Shown: one piece after another, positions 1-8,304 of the stretch | Layout: each line of letters begins with the position of its first letter | How positions within the stretch are numbered: the stretch's first letter is position 1 | Source of the DNA: a virus | Strand: one strand, 5' to 3' | Length of the DNA: 35,197 nucleotides | IMG/VR virus record: IMGVR_UViG_3300008110_000190 | Span: 1 to 35,197 of that record | Made by a program: the position numbers and the translations under genes | Notes under the pieces: model-generated | Database searches by the model: none | What the model was told of the DNA's origin: nothing | Seen by the model: only the letters and a program-made list of their open reading frames with translations

Positions 1-70
1 TTTTTTCAAAATTTATTTTATTTAATTCTGATACATCAAAAATTAAATAATTTCTGTCATTTTTTTCCAT
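1..70 (-). CDS. 5' end of an unidentified gene (partial, runs off window)
   Basis: On the minus strand an ATG at 70-68 overlaps the TAA stop of the LamG gene in a TAATG arrangement and opens a frame that stays open to base 1. The 23 visible residues begin MEKNDRNYLIFDVSELNKIN. The tight stop/start overlap suggests translational coupling with the upstream LamG gene, so the two may act together, for example as a tail-fibre protein and a small partner. Similar short openings (YLIFDVSELNKI-like) occur, as far as I recall, in small phage proteins of unknown function next to LamG proteins. No function can be assigned from this fragment. Confidence 0.55.
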   Translation of the reverse strand, partial: MEKNDRNYLIFDVSELNKINFEK

Positions 71-1767
71 TATATAAATCTATAATTTAGTGATTGATAA
101 TTTTGATTAACTTGTGTTGATGTTAATTCAGTATTATAAAATGAAGCATAAGCTATATTTCCATTGAAATAAAAACCATTAGCACCTGTCCAAGCTGCAC
201 TATAGCCTGCTCCTAAAAAATAATAATAAGTCGCTGAATAATTATTTTGTGTTTTAGAAATAGTACCAATCAAATTATTATCTAAATATGTTTTATGTGA
301 TGTTGATGCGAATGTTACAACAATATTATGCCAATTACCATCATTAACAGAAGTAACTGAAGTTGTTGAATTTGATACTGATCCACCCCAAAAACAAGAT
401 GTAACTATTTTTCCAGAAGAATTAATATAGATAGCAGGAACATAACCCGAGGCAGAAGAAGGGTTTGTTGTATTTTGTTGTCCAAATAAAGTTCCTCCAG
501 CTGTAGTTGTTTTAAACCAAATAGATACACTAAAAGGTGTTCCCGCATCGTGGTTGAAAAAGTTTGCTGGTAATGAAACATAATCATTTGCACCATCAAA
601 TACAATGCTTCCACCATTAGATAAATTAAATGTTGGCCCATTTGTCAAAGTACCATTATTCTGAACAGATGAAACTGTGCTTTTCCATAATGTTCCGATT
701 TGAGGGTAAGATAAAACATTACCTGCATCTAGATTAAGAATTAATCCATTAGTTTCAACTCCAACTGGAACTGCATGAGCATTATAGTTCTGTAGAATTT
801 CTGTTGAATTTAAAGATCTATTATAAATTTTAGAATTTAACAAATTACCATCAATATAATCTGTAGTATCCCATCTTCTCATTAATCTACCACCGGCACC
901 AGAAGATAGGGCGGTTGTCAAAGTTGATGCGGAAGAATAATATTTACCATCAACATAAAAAAATAATTGTGAGCCATTATAGGTTACTGAATAATGATAC
1001 CATTGGTCTGTTGTGGGTGTAAAGCCAGCTGATGGTAATTGCCAAGATCCATTAAAAAATCCTCCATATATTTTACCATCCCAAGGAGCATTTAAATATC
1101 CTATAGCATAATTTACATAATTTCCTGAAGGTCCGGGAAAAGTATTAGTTATAAATGTAGGATAAGCATTTGAAACAGGAGTAGAATTTTGTTTAGCCCA
1201 AACTTCAACTGTAAAATTATTTAAATTACCTAAATCATTAAAAGTTGCATAATTACTACTTGAAGAAGCAAAATTTATATATGAACTTCTACCTGATAAA
1301 ACATATGTTGGAGAGTTTAATAAAGTAACATTGAATCCACTATAACTTAAATCAGTCCAAGTTGTTCCGCTTCCACAGTATGAGGGTAAAAAATTAGAAT
1401 CAACCATTAATCTTAATCCGTTTGTTACTATGTCTGGATAATCTTTATTGACACATATTATATCTGATTGTCCAACATACCAAGCTGCAGCTTGGCTAAA
1501 TGTTGTATGATTAATTCCTGATATATAATTTGTCAGTGTAATAAATTCTAAATCATTTCCCGGACAAAATATTGATGGTCCTTGAGAAATTTTATTAACA
1601 TAAATAGTATATCCACTAGCTTTTGGAGTTATGCCATTCCAAAAACCTGTTGAGCTAGTTGGACCGTATGCTGCAAGAGAATTAATTCCCAGTGCAAAAT
1701 TTTTAGCCTTAACTGCATTATTTACTTGAGAAGTGCTGTATTTTATTTTATTTGGGGGAATTGGCAT
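70..1767 (-). CDS. Tandem LamG-like (concanavalin-fold) domain protein, tail fibre/adhesin candidate
   Basis: This 565-residue protein has an N-terminal region of about 110 residues (GPTSSTGFWNGITP, YTIYVNKISQGPSIF) followed by two LamG/concanavalin-like jelly-roll domains, at about 114-333 and 338-565. Each starts with a related block (VTNGLRLMVDSNFLPSY and ETNGLILNLDAGNVLSY) and ends with the usual closing strand and helix (KIYNRSLNSTEILQNYNAH; ASFYNTELTSTQVNQNYQS). Such domains bind glycans or proteins. In phages, proteins of this build are usually annotated as structural or receptor-binding. There is no signal peptide, which fits a virion protein rather than an exported one. It is divergent from the polymerase gene and overlaps the next minus-strand gene by one base. 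Fold is confident; the adhesin role is inferred from fold and phage context. Confidence 0.8.
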   Translation of the reverse strand: MPIPPNKIKYSTSQVNNAVKAKNFALGINSLAAYGPTSSTGFWNGITPKASGYTIYVNKISQGPSIFCPGNDLEFITLTNYISGINHTTFSQAAAWYVGQSDIICVNKDYPDIVTNGLRLMVDSNFLPSYCGSGTTWTDLSYSGFNVTLLNSPTYVLSGRSSYINFASSSSNYATFNDLGNLNNFTVEVWAKQNSTPVSNAYPTFITNTFPGPSGNYVNYAIGYLNAPWDGKIYGGFFNGSWQLPSAGFTPTTDQWYHYSVTYNGSQLFFYVDGKYYSSASTLTTALSSGAGGRLMRRWDTTDYIDGNLLNSKIYNRSLNSTEILQNYNAHAVPVGVETNGLILNLDAGNVLSYPQIGTLWKSTVSSVQNNGTLTNGPTFNLSNGGSIVFDGANDYVSLPANFFNHDAGTPFSVSIWFKTTTAGGTLFGQQNTTNPSSASGYVPAIYINSSGKIVTSCFWGGSVSNSTTSVTSVNDGNWHNIVVTFASTSHKTYLDNNLIGTISKTQNNYSATYYYFLGAGYSAAWTGANGFYFNGNIAYASFYNTELTSTQVNQNYQSLNYRFI

Positions 1768-1779
1768 TAAAATAGTTTT

Positions 1780-1790
1780 ATAATAAATAT
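1780..1790 (-). promoter_or_regulatory. Candidate late-promoter motif before the LamG gene
   Basis: Read on the minus strand this is ATATTTATTAT, ten of eleven bases identical to the ATATTTATTTT motif found before several plus-strand structural genes. It ends 12 bases before the LamG ATG. A promoter role is inferred from recurrence and position only. Confidence 0.35.
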
Positions 1791-1829
1791 TTTTATTTTA
1801 AAAAAATAGAAAAAATTATAATTTTATTG

Positions 1830-1837
1830 TATCTTTG
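1830..1837 (+). promoter_or_regulatory. Possible Bacteroidota-type -7 promoter element for the polymerase gene
   Basis: TATCTTTG matches the Bacteroidota -7 consensus TAnnTTTG exactly and lies 27 bases before the polymerase ATG, in the divergent spacer. No clear TTG/TTTG -33 element is seen at the expected spacing, so a host-type early or middle promoter is only suggested. Confidence 0.3.
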
Positions 1838-1864
1838 AAAGTCCATTGATATTTAAATATAATT

Positions 1865-4800
1865 ATGCCAAATTGCAGTTGTAATAATCCAAGATGCAAG
1901 CACCGTCCGATGGTGCATTTACATTTACACACTGATTTTTCAACTTTAGATGGAGCTTCAAAATCAGCTAATTACGTAAAATTAGCTAAAGAATTTAATC
2001 ATCCAGCAATCACAATATTGGACCATGGTAATGCTTCTGGTTGGTTGACACATTTTCAAAAGTGTAAATCTGCTGGAATAAAACCTATTCTCGGTATGGA
2101 AGCTTATTTAAATGATAATTTAGATAAAAATATACCGAAAGAAGAAGCTGAAAGTATTGATAATTCAGCCAAAAATACTCATCAATCTATTATTATAAAA
2201 AATCAGGAAGGGTATGTAAATTTAAATAAATTAATTTATAGATCATTTACTGAAGGATATTATTATAAAGGAAGAATTACTACTGAGTGGTTAATTGAAA
2301 ATAAAAAAGGATTAATTGTTACATCCTCCTGTATGGCATCAAAATTTGCCAGATTGATATCTGAGGGTAAAGAAAAAGAAGCTGAAGAAAGAATTTTATT
2401 ATTTAAAAGAGAATTTGGTGATGATTTTTATGCAGAACTTCAATTTAATGAAATTGAAGAACAAAAAATCTATAATAAATTCATTTTAAAAATGATTAAA
2501 AAGCATGATTTACAACCAATTTTAACTGGGGACGTTCATTATGCTATGCCGGAAGATAATAGATTACAGGATATTTTAATTGCAATAAACCAAAGTCAAC
2601 CAGTAGGAAGAGCGTTTTCATTACAAGCAAGAGAATTATATTATACAAATTTCGAGAATTTTCACGAAATGAATAAACGTTTAGGTTTTAATTATCCTGA
2701 ACACTATGTAGACTTTTGTTTAGATAATACTTTGAAGGTCGCTGAAAAATGCAATTTTGAATTTGAAATGACCGATGATAAGTACCCTAAATATGAACCT
2801 ACACCTGATGTTATAAAATATTTTAAAACAGATAACACAATAGAAATAATTCAAAAACTATCTAAAGCTAAATTAAAACAAAAATTAAAGGATTACGAAA
2901 AGACGGGTGTTGTAAAAATTGATTACGAAAAAGAAAAAATTTATTATGACCGTCTAGATTATGAGTTAAAAGTTATTGAAGATAAAAAAGTACTTGATTA
3001 TTTTTTGGTCGTTTGGGAGCTAATTAGATTTTGTAAAGATAATGATATAGCAACAGGTCCGGGACGTGGTTCCGCTGCCGGAAGCTTATTATCATGGTGT
3101 TTAGATATTACAAAAATTGATCCTGTAAGATTTGATTTATATTTTGAAAGATTCTTAAATCCAGAGAGAAAATCTATGCCGGATATTGATACAGATTTTG
3201 AAGCTGGCACAGATGAAAAGACATTAAATTTTCTTTATGAAAAATATGGAAAAGAACGTGTAGTTCCAGTAATTACGTTTGGAACCTTCAATGAAAAAGG
3301 TTGTATAAAAGATGTTGCTAGAGCTCTAGGTCAAGACACTGGATTCGAAAGTGATATTTTTGCCGTCACTAAGGAAATGCCAACAAAATGGGATTCTTCG
3401 CTTGAGGAATGGTTAATACATTGGCCAAATGATCCTATGTGTAGCGATAGGGTAAGGAAGTGGATTTTAGATCCACACAATAAAGAGGTTATTGATAATA
3501 CATTAAAATTACAAGGTCAATTAAGAAATCTTGGAAAACATGCTGCTGGAATTGTAATAACACCGGGCCCAATTTGGGAGAGTATGCCAGTTAATATTTG
3601 CAAAGGTCAAATAGTTTCTGGTTTCCAAGAATCAGGAAATGCAAAAGACCTTTCTTCTATTGGTATATTAAAACTTGATCGTTTAAAATTAGAAACATTA
3701 AACGTTATAAAAGATTGCATAAAATATATAAGAGAAAGACATGGAGATGAAATAGGTGATAAGGTCCAATTAGAAGTAGATTATGTTAATTTAGAAGATA
3801 AAAATCTGTATGATGAATTGAGATTAGGTTTTAATCAAGGTATTTTTCAGTTTGAGTCTGAAGGTATGAATGCAATGTTAAAATCTATGAAATGCGAAAA
3901 TTTTGACGAATTAGTAGCAGCAAACGCATTGTATCGTCCCGGACCGATGGGAATTAAGGCTCATGAAGAATTTATTAAAAATAAATTTGAGCCTGAAAAA
4001 AGAACTTATGCCCATAGTATATTAGCTCCACTGTTAGAAAAAACAAATGGAGTTTTAATATATCAAGAACAATTGATGTTTATTGCTAATCAAATAGGAG
4101 GAATGAGTTTAGGTGAAGGGGATAATTTGCGTAAGGCAATGGATGGTGCAGGTAAGATAATATCAAAAAAATTAGAGGGAAAAGAGTTATCAAATGATGA
4201 AGAAAATAATAAAAATTACAAATCCTATAAGGATTTGTGGAAAAAATTCATCGATGGTGCGATTGCAAAAGGCTTGTCTGTAGAAGACGTTGAAAAAATT
4301 GAATCTTGGTTAATTAAATATCTTGGCTATTCATTTAATTTGAGTCACAGTTTGAGTTATAGCTATGTTGCAGCACAAACATTATTTTTAAAACATTATT
4401 ATCCAACTGAATTTTATTGTGCTCTTCTAAATCATCCAAAAACTGGTAATGATGATGAAAAAAATAAAGCATGGTTAAATTCAGCACTTTTATCTGCAAT
4501 GTCGAAAGGAATAAAAATTGTTCCTCCTAATAGAAAATCAAACTGGGATTGGACGATTATTGAAGATAAAATTATTGCTATGGGTTATTCTTCAATAAAT
4601 GGTATGGGAGAAATAGCTTTCAAAGAATTAAAGAATAACAGAGTCGAATTAATGGATAAAGAAATGTTTTTCTCAACAAAATGGTCTAAATTCAATAAAA
4701 CAAATTTTGAATCATGTTTGAAAGCTGGTTTGTTTGATGATTGGTCAAATTCTAGAGAAGAACTCATAGAAATGAAACAGATAAAATATAAGCAAAGCAA

Positions 4801-5275
4801 CCAATTAGATATGTTCACAAACGATGTCGATACAGTTTTGACGGTTGCTGAAAGAAAATTTAAAAATAAAGATTTTGAAAAGACTACAGATCAGATTAGA
4901 TATGATCAGTTTCTAGAAATTTGTTCATTAGATTTAAATTTATTAAATAAAATAGCGAGTGTAAAAGAACAATTCATGAAAGCAACTGGTCTAAATATAG
5001 ATTCAGCCTTGAATTTTGAGGATACAAATAAATTTTATTATTTTATGATAAATCATATTGAGAAAAAAACTGCTCAATGGGATGGATCAAATTATTATGT
5101 TTTGACAATTTCTGATGGTGCTGCAACCAAAAAGGTTACCATGAACAATGATCTATATGAAAGGATGAGATTGATTTTAGAGACAAATTGTTTTTATGTA
5201 ACAAAGTTCTTTAAAAATAAAAAAGGGTTCTTGAATTTCACTAATTCTGCCCCATTCAGAAAAATAATTGTTTAA
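1865..5275 (+). CDS. dnaE: DNA polymerase III alpha subunit (family C replicative polymerase, DnaE-like)
   Basis: At 1136 residues this is close to the 1160 of E. coli DnaE. The PHP domain near the N-terminus keeps candidate metal-ligand motifs (HLHLHTDFS at 18-26, then LDHGN, GMEAYL, SSCMAS, TGDVHY), so a phosphoesterase (proofreading) activity is plausible. The palm has GPGRGSAAGS and MPDIDTDFE with catalytic Asp442 and Asp444; the third aspartate is probably Asp605 (LKLDRLKLETL). YRPGPM, YQEQLM and the helix-hairpin-helix region (SFNLSHSLSYSYVAAQT) follow. An internal QLDMF at 980-984 matches the beta-clamp binding pentapeptide (QADMF in E. coli), and an OB-like segment follows. Unusual is a Cys-rich N-terminal extension (C4, C6, C11, H13). 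The gene stands alone on the plus strand, and its stop overlaps the convergent holin stop. It likely replicates the phage genome using a host or phage clamp. Confidence 0.96.
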   Translation: MPNCSCNNPRCKHRPMVHLHLHTDFSTLDGASKSANYVKLAKEFNHPAITILDHGNASGWLTHFQKCKSAGIKPILGMEAYLNDNLDKNIPKEEAESIDNSAKNTHQSIIIKNQEGYVNLNKLIYRSFTEGYYYKGRITTEWLIENKKGLIVTSSCMASKFARLISEGKEKEAEERILLFKREFGDDFYAELQFNEIEEQKIYNKFILKMIKKHDLQPILTGDVHYAMPEDNRLQDILIAINQSQPVGRAFSLQARELYYTNFENFHEMNKRLGFNYPEHYVDFCLDNTLKVAEKCNFEFEMTDDKYPKYEPTPDVIKYFKTDNTIEIIQKLSKAKLKQKLKDYEKTGVVKIDYEKEKIYYDRLDYELKVIEDKKVLDYFLVVWELIRFCKDNDIATGPGRGSAAGSLLSWCLDITKIDPVRFDLYFERFLNPERKSMPDIDTDFEAGTDEKTLNFLYEKYGKERVVPVITFGTFNEKGCIKDVARALGQDTGFESDIFAVTKEMPTKWDSSLEEWLIHWPNDPMCSDRVRKWILDPHNKEVIDNTLKLQGQLRNLGKHAAGIVITPGPIWESMPVNICKGQIVSGFQESGNAKDLSSIGILKLDRLKLETLNVIKDCIKYIRERHGDEIGDKVQLEVDYVNLEDKNLYDELRLGFNQGIFQFESEGMNAMLKSMKCENFDELVAANALYRPGPMGIKAHEEFIKNKFEPEKRTYAHSILAPLLEKTNGVLIYQEQLMFIANQIGGMSLGEGDNLRKAMDGAGKIISKKLEGKELSNDEENNKNYKSYKDLWKKFIDGAIAKGLSVEDVEKIESWLIKYLGYSFNLSHSLSYSYVAAQTLFLKHYYPTEFYCALLNHPKTGNDDEKNKAWLNSALLSAMSKGIKIVPPNRKSNWDWTIIEDKIIAMGYSSINGMGEIAFKELKNNRVELMDKEMFFSTKWSKFNKTNFESCLKAGLFDDWSNSREELIEMKQIKYKQSNQLDMFTNDVDTVLTVAERKFKNKDFEKTTDQIRYDQFLEICSLDLNLLNKIASVKEQFMKATGLNIDSALNFEDTNKFYYFMINHIEKKTAQWDGSNYYVLTISDGAATKKVTMNNDLYERMRLILETNCFYVTKFFKNKKGFLNFTNSAPFRKIIV

Positions 5276-5793
5276 TCGTTTCTTGACTTACCTTTCCCAA
5301 AAAATATTTCTTGGACTAATTTCATTTTTTTCTTCATGTGATTATATATTTCATCAGAAATTACATTTAAAGCATGAAGGTTTTCTATGATAGAAATTAC
5401 AAGTGTGCTAATAAAACCAAAATAAAGTGTTCCCGGTAACCAACTAAATATATCGTCAACTTTTGCCAAATTCCAACCCAAACTCAACAAAGAAACATAC
5501 AATACCATAATAACTAATATTCTGGGTAATTTGGCTGAAGAAAATATATTTTGTTTAAAAGCTTTTAAAATTCCTGTCAAAGAATCAAAAGCTATAAACC
5601 CGAGTAATACATAAATTGCTTGAGCATCATCATATATATATGATGTTATAAATGTTGATATAGCTCCTATTGAAGCGATTACTGTGTTTGTATAAATATG
5701 GTCTAATCCAAAAGCACTTTTTACCAAATCCTTAATTGATTCAAAACCACACATTAAATGATTATCTTTCACTATATTTAATTTATCTAACAA
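5272..5793 (-). CDS. Holin of the Phage_holin_4 (toxin secretion/phage lysis) type
   Basis: This 173-residue protein has three to four hydrophobic segments. Its signature, LLGFIAFDSLTGILKAFKQ followed by FSSAKLPRILVIMVLYVSLL, is that of the Phage_holin_4 family (Asp, then LTGILKA, a short basic loop with Ser, then helices). It ends in a basic tail (HMKKKMKLVQEIFFGKGKSR), as holins often do. It would form the inner-membrane lesion that starts lysis. The frame opens at TTG (5793); an ATG at 5754 (MCGFESIKDLV) would give a shorter 160-residue product still holding all membrane segments, so the start is uncertain. It is the last gene of the minus-strand lysis block, 16 bases after the secreted protein gene. 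Confidence 0.82.
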   Translation of the reverse strand: MLDKLNIVKDNHLMCGFESIKDLVKSAFGLDHIYTNTVIASIGAISTFITSYIYDDAQAIYVLLGFIAFDSLTGILKAFKQNIFSSAKLPRILVIMVLYVSLLSLGWNLAKVDDIFSWLPGTLYFGFISTLVISIIENLHALNVISDEIYNHMKKKMKLVQEIFFGKGKSRND

Positions 5794-5809
5794 TAAATAA
5801 TTATTTTTT

Positions 5810-7216
5810 TTATTTTTTAATTAAAATTTTTTGTGCTTTTCCTCTCTCATCCACTATGATTATTACTCCTTCGTGATCCAAGCTGGTTTCTCTTCCGAAA
5901 ACATCATAAATTCTATATATTGGGTCTTCCTTACTATTTAAATTAACTGAAATCCAATCGAAACATTCATATTTACCATCATAATCTGTTTGACATAATT
6001 TATAATATTTTGATGGAGTTAAATCAACACAGGAATATTCTCTAGGAAAATTTGAATTTCCTGCACCATCTATCCTAATTAATTCATTTAAATCATTTAA
6101 ATTGTTAGATTCATAAACAGTAAAATAATCATTATTTATTTCACTAGCAGTTTTCCAGTTAAGTTCAACCTTTTCATTTTTCACAAATCCCAAGAAATAA
6201 AGTAATTGTATTGGTAGTGGTGAAAAATTATTTATTGTATCCGTGACAGAGCCTATATATGTTGAACAATTTGCTCCTATACCATTTAGACCAGCAACAA
6301 GTGGAAAGTTGATTCCACCTCCTGATACAGATGAAAGAGTATATGTAATTGTTTCACTTGGTTCATTGATTCCATCTGTCAACCCTGTTATCGGAATTGA
6401 TATTTCACCTAGATTGGTTCCAGAGTTTAAATTTGGATTATAATCTCCAGATGGCAGATTTAAAGTTATATTTCCTGAATTAATTGAAATTGTCCCTCTG
6501 CTAGGATTACCTATTGTAAAATCATTTGGATAAGTGGCAGTACCCGTTAAATTTAAATTAATTGTTGCCGGAGATGTCAATGTACCATTTACAATTAAAA
6601 TTAAATTTGTTTGAACACCTTCATTTTGTCTAGAAGGCGTAAAGTTTTTTAGACTAATTATTGGTTTTAATGATATAGTAATATCATCAATCAAGTTACC
6701 TGTAGATCCACCAGTAACAGCAACAAAACCTATTCTTTTTAAACCTCCTGTACCATTATTTGTCAAAGTGCCCGTATAATTAACCCAACTATTTGTTGCT
6801 GTATAAACTACAGATTGAGATATAACAGTATTATTTAATTCAGTCAATTGTGCTCTCATCTGTTCTGTATTTGTAGTCCTTTTCAAATACCAAATAGAAT
6901 AATTAACAACTTCATTGGGAGCTAAACATAACTCTTGATATAAAAAAGCTGAATTGTTCGCATTTATTTCAGCAAATTGAATTCCTGAACGTGAAGTTTT
7001 GCTTTGAAAACCAGTACCCCAAATTTCTATTACAGCAGTTGGATCTGTAGTTTTCCAACCGGGAACACTAGCTACTGGAAATAAGTTATAACAATTGGTA
7101 CAACCTAATGAAGGTTGTTCAAAACCCGGATTTACTATTAATCTTGTAGGTATTTGACCAAATAAAGAATTAAATAATAATGTAAATAAAAAAACTAAAA
7201 AAATAAAATTTTTCAT
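5810..7216 (-). CDS. Secreted multidomain protein with Calx-beta-like domain and T9SS-like C-terminus
   Basis: This 468-residue protein has a clear signal peptide (hydrophobic 4-19, then FGQ). Residues ~26-183 form a galactose-binding/CBM-like beta domain (LIVNPGFEQP, VPGWKTTDP, SRSGIQFAEINANNSAFLYQ, LIDDITISL). Residues ~190-325 look like a Calx-beta domain (FTPSRQNEGVQTNLILIVNG, ATYPNDFTIGNPSRGTISI). Residues 334-425 match a module typical of Bacteroidota surface proteins (LPIQLLYFLGF, VELNWKTASEINNDYFTVYE, GAGNSN, YYKLCQTDYDGKYECF). The end (431-468: YRIYDVFGRE, GVIIIVDERGKAQKILIKK) resembles a type A T9SS sorting domain. It lies between the spanin-like genes and the holin, so it is probably made late. 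Possible roles are outer-surface action at lysis, host-surface modification or a host-derived accessory gene. Domains are recognised; the function is not known. Confidence 0.75.
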   Translation of the reverse strand: MKNFIFLVFLFTLLFNSLFGQIPTRLIVNPGFEQPSLGCTNCYNLFPVASVPGWKTTDPTAVIEIWGTGFQSKTSRSGIQFAEINANNSAFLYQELCLAPNEVVNYSIWYLKRTTNTEQMRAQLTELNNTVISQSVVYTATNSWVNYTGTLTNNGTGGLKRIGFVAVTGGSTGNLIDDITISLKPIISLKNFTPSRQNEGVQTNLILIVNGTLTSPATINLNLTGTATYPNDFTIGNPSRGTISINSGNITLNLPSGDYNPNLNSGTNLGEISIPITGLTDGINEPSETITYTLSSVSGGGINFPLVAGLNGIGANCSTYIGSVTDTINNFSPLPIQLLYFLGFVKNEKVELNWKTASEINNDYFTVYESNNLNDLNELIRIDGAGNSNFPREYSCVDLTPSKYYKLCQTDYDGKYECFDWISVNLNSKEDPIYRIYDVFGRETSLDHEGVIIIVDERGKAQKILIKK

Positions 7217-7221
7217 AAATT

Positions 7222-7743
7222 TTAGAATTGTAGCAATTTATTGTCTTCTATCAAGGGTAAATTATAATCTCTGAATGTCTCCTTCCAATCAATTGTATTA
7301 TTAGAGTTACCATTTAAAAGTTCAAAATATCTCCCAATCTCCCATCTGGTCATTTTTTTAAGTTTAACCCTACCAAGATTATTTAATTTAATCTTATATA
7401 AACTTAAATCTAAAGTATATATATCATTTTTATAATTATAAATAAAAGTTGGTCCGTGAGACATATCTTGAAATTTTGTTTCTAAAGAATCACATGATTT
7501 ATTGCTTTTTAAAGCCAAATCCTTTTCTTCTACAACTTTCTTTAAACTATCTAATTGTGATTGCATTTTTTGCAATCTTAAATTGATTGCATCGGCTTGT
7601 TTTACTGTCATTACAACAACAGTATCCTTGCCACTAATTCGTACTATCGGATATTTCTGTGATTGGCACAACGATTTTATAGGGCTTAGAAAAATTATCA
7701 TTAGCCCTATTATTGTTATCAACCTGTTCAATTTGAGTTTCAT
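7222..7743 (-). CDS. Exported protein overlapping the i-spanin-like gene (o-spanin-like candidate)
   Basis: This 173-residue protein starts with a basic, hydrophobic export signal (KLKLNRLITIIGLMIIFLSP, then IKSLCQSQ). The Cys could be a lipid-attachment site, but the preceding residues (Lys-Ser-Leu) do not fit a standard lipobox, so signal peptidase I cleavage is equally likely. A conserved-looking block (YPIVRISGKDTVVVMTVKQA) and a coiled-coil stretch (residues ~50-80) follow, then a C-terminal domain with no family I recognise. Its first 110 bases lie inside the upstream i-spanin-like gene in another frame, the arrangement of overlapping Rz/Rz1 spanin pairs. It is separated by five bases from the secreted Calx-beta protein. 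It is longer than typical o-spanins, so the role is inferred from layout and export signal. Confidence 0.6.
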   Translation of the reverse strand: MKLKLNRLITIIGLMIIFLSPIKSLCQSQKYPIVRISGKDTVVVMTVKQADAINLRLQKMQSQLDSLKKVVEEKDLALKSNKSCDSLETKFQDMSHGPTFIYNYKNDIYTLDLSLYKIKLNNLGRVKLKKMTRWEIGRYFELLNGNSNNTIDWKETFRDYNLPLIEDNKLLQF

Positions 7744-8008
7744 AGTTATCTACTTTATTTTCTAAAGTTGAAACTTCATTTTTCAGTGAATCTCCTGCTA
7801 CAATCAACGAATCGGTCATAACTTTCAATTCTTGATTTTCGGTTGTCAACTTTTGGTTTTCTTGTGTTAATTTATTGTTTGATTCAGTCAAAGTAACATT
7901 TGACTCTACAACTTTAACGTGTCCTGTTCCGGCAAATAAAATATTTAATACAACAAGGATAACTACACTTCCTAGAACTGAATATAAAATTTTATTTGAT
8001 TTACTCAT
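7634..8008 (-). CDS. i-spanin-like membrane-anchored coiled-coil protein
   Basis: This 124-residue protein has one N-terminal membrane segment (ILYSVLGSVVILVVLNILFA, residues ~7-26) and then a long coiled coil rich in Asn, Gln, Glu and Leu (about 36-100; LTQENQKLTTENQELKV, LKNEVSTLENKVDNYETQI). A short tail ends in KPYKIVVPITEISDSTN. Size, topology and position between holin-like genes and an overlapping exported protein fit an i-spanin (Rz-like), which spans the periplasm and fuses inner and outer membranes in the last lysis step. Its ATG shares one base with the stop of the preceding gene (TAATG), so it is probably translationally coupled. No sequence motif is diagnostic, so a generic coiled-coil membrane protein remains possible. 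Confidence 0.6.
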   Translation of the reverse strand: MSKSNKILYSVLGSVVILVVLNILFAGTGHVKVVESNVTLTESNNKLTQENQKLTTENQELKVMTDSLIVAGDSLKNEVSTLENKVDNYETQIEQVDNNNRANDNFSKPYKIVVPITEISDSTN

Positions 8009-8304
8009 TATCTTTTCTGTTTTATTGAAGATTGAAGAATAATATCTTTTAGATCTTGAAGTGCTCTAGTATTATTATCTACAGAATTTTTCATATTTAC
8101 AGCATCATTTTTGACGTAATTATTTAATTCTTTTTGTAAATCCTCAACTTGAGATTTTAATCTATCTTCTGAAGCTATTTGTCTTTTCAACAAAAACCAT
8201 AGAGCAGCTCCTAAACCTAATGTAATAACACCCAAAGCCCCATATTGGGTAAGGGTTTCAAATATTCCGAAAGATGGTACTGGTGAAGCTTGTAATAAAA
8301 TCAT
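8008..8304 (-). CDS. Small one-TM holin-like protein, paralogue of the upstream gene
   Basis: This 98-residue protein has a short outer N-terminus, one hydrophobic segment (YGALGVITLGLGAALWFLLK) and a charged coiled-coil C-terminus. It is a paralogue of the protein encoded at 8301-8516: in the 41-residue block starting VPSFGIFE, 24 positions are identical by eye. It overlaps the upstream gene by four bases (ATGA) and the downstream gene by one base. Single-TM proteins with charged tails (BhlA/UviB-like) act as holins or holin partners in many phages. The duplication could give a holin/antiholin pair, but nothing in the sequence shows which is which. Confidence 0.62.
   Translation of the reverse strand: MILLQASPVPSFGIFETLTQYGALGVITLGLGAALWFLLKRQIASEDRLKSQVEDLQKELNNYVKNDAVNMKNSVDNNTRALQDLKDIILQSSIKQKR

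Noticed and set aside
6243-6443. Plus-strand open frame of 66 codons
   Set aside because: It is antisense to the Calx-beta domain of the secreted protein; no features of its own.
7502-7765. Plus-strand open frame of 87 codons
   Set aside because: It lies opposite two overlapping minus-strand genes with clear signal peptide and coiled-coil features.
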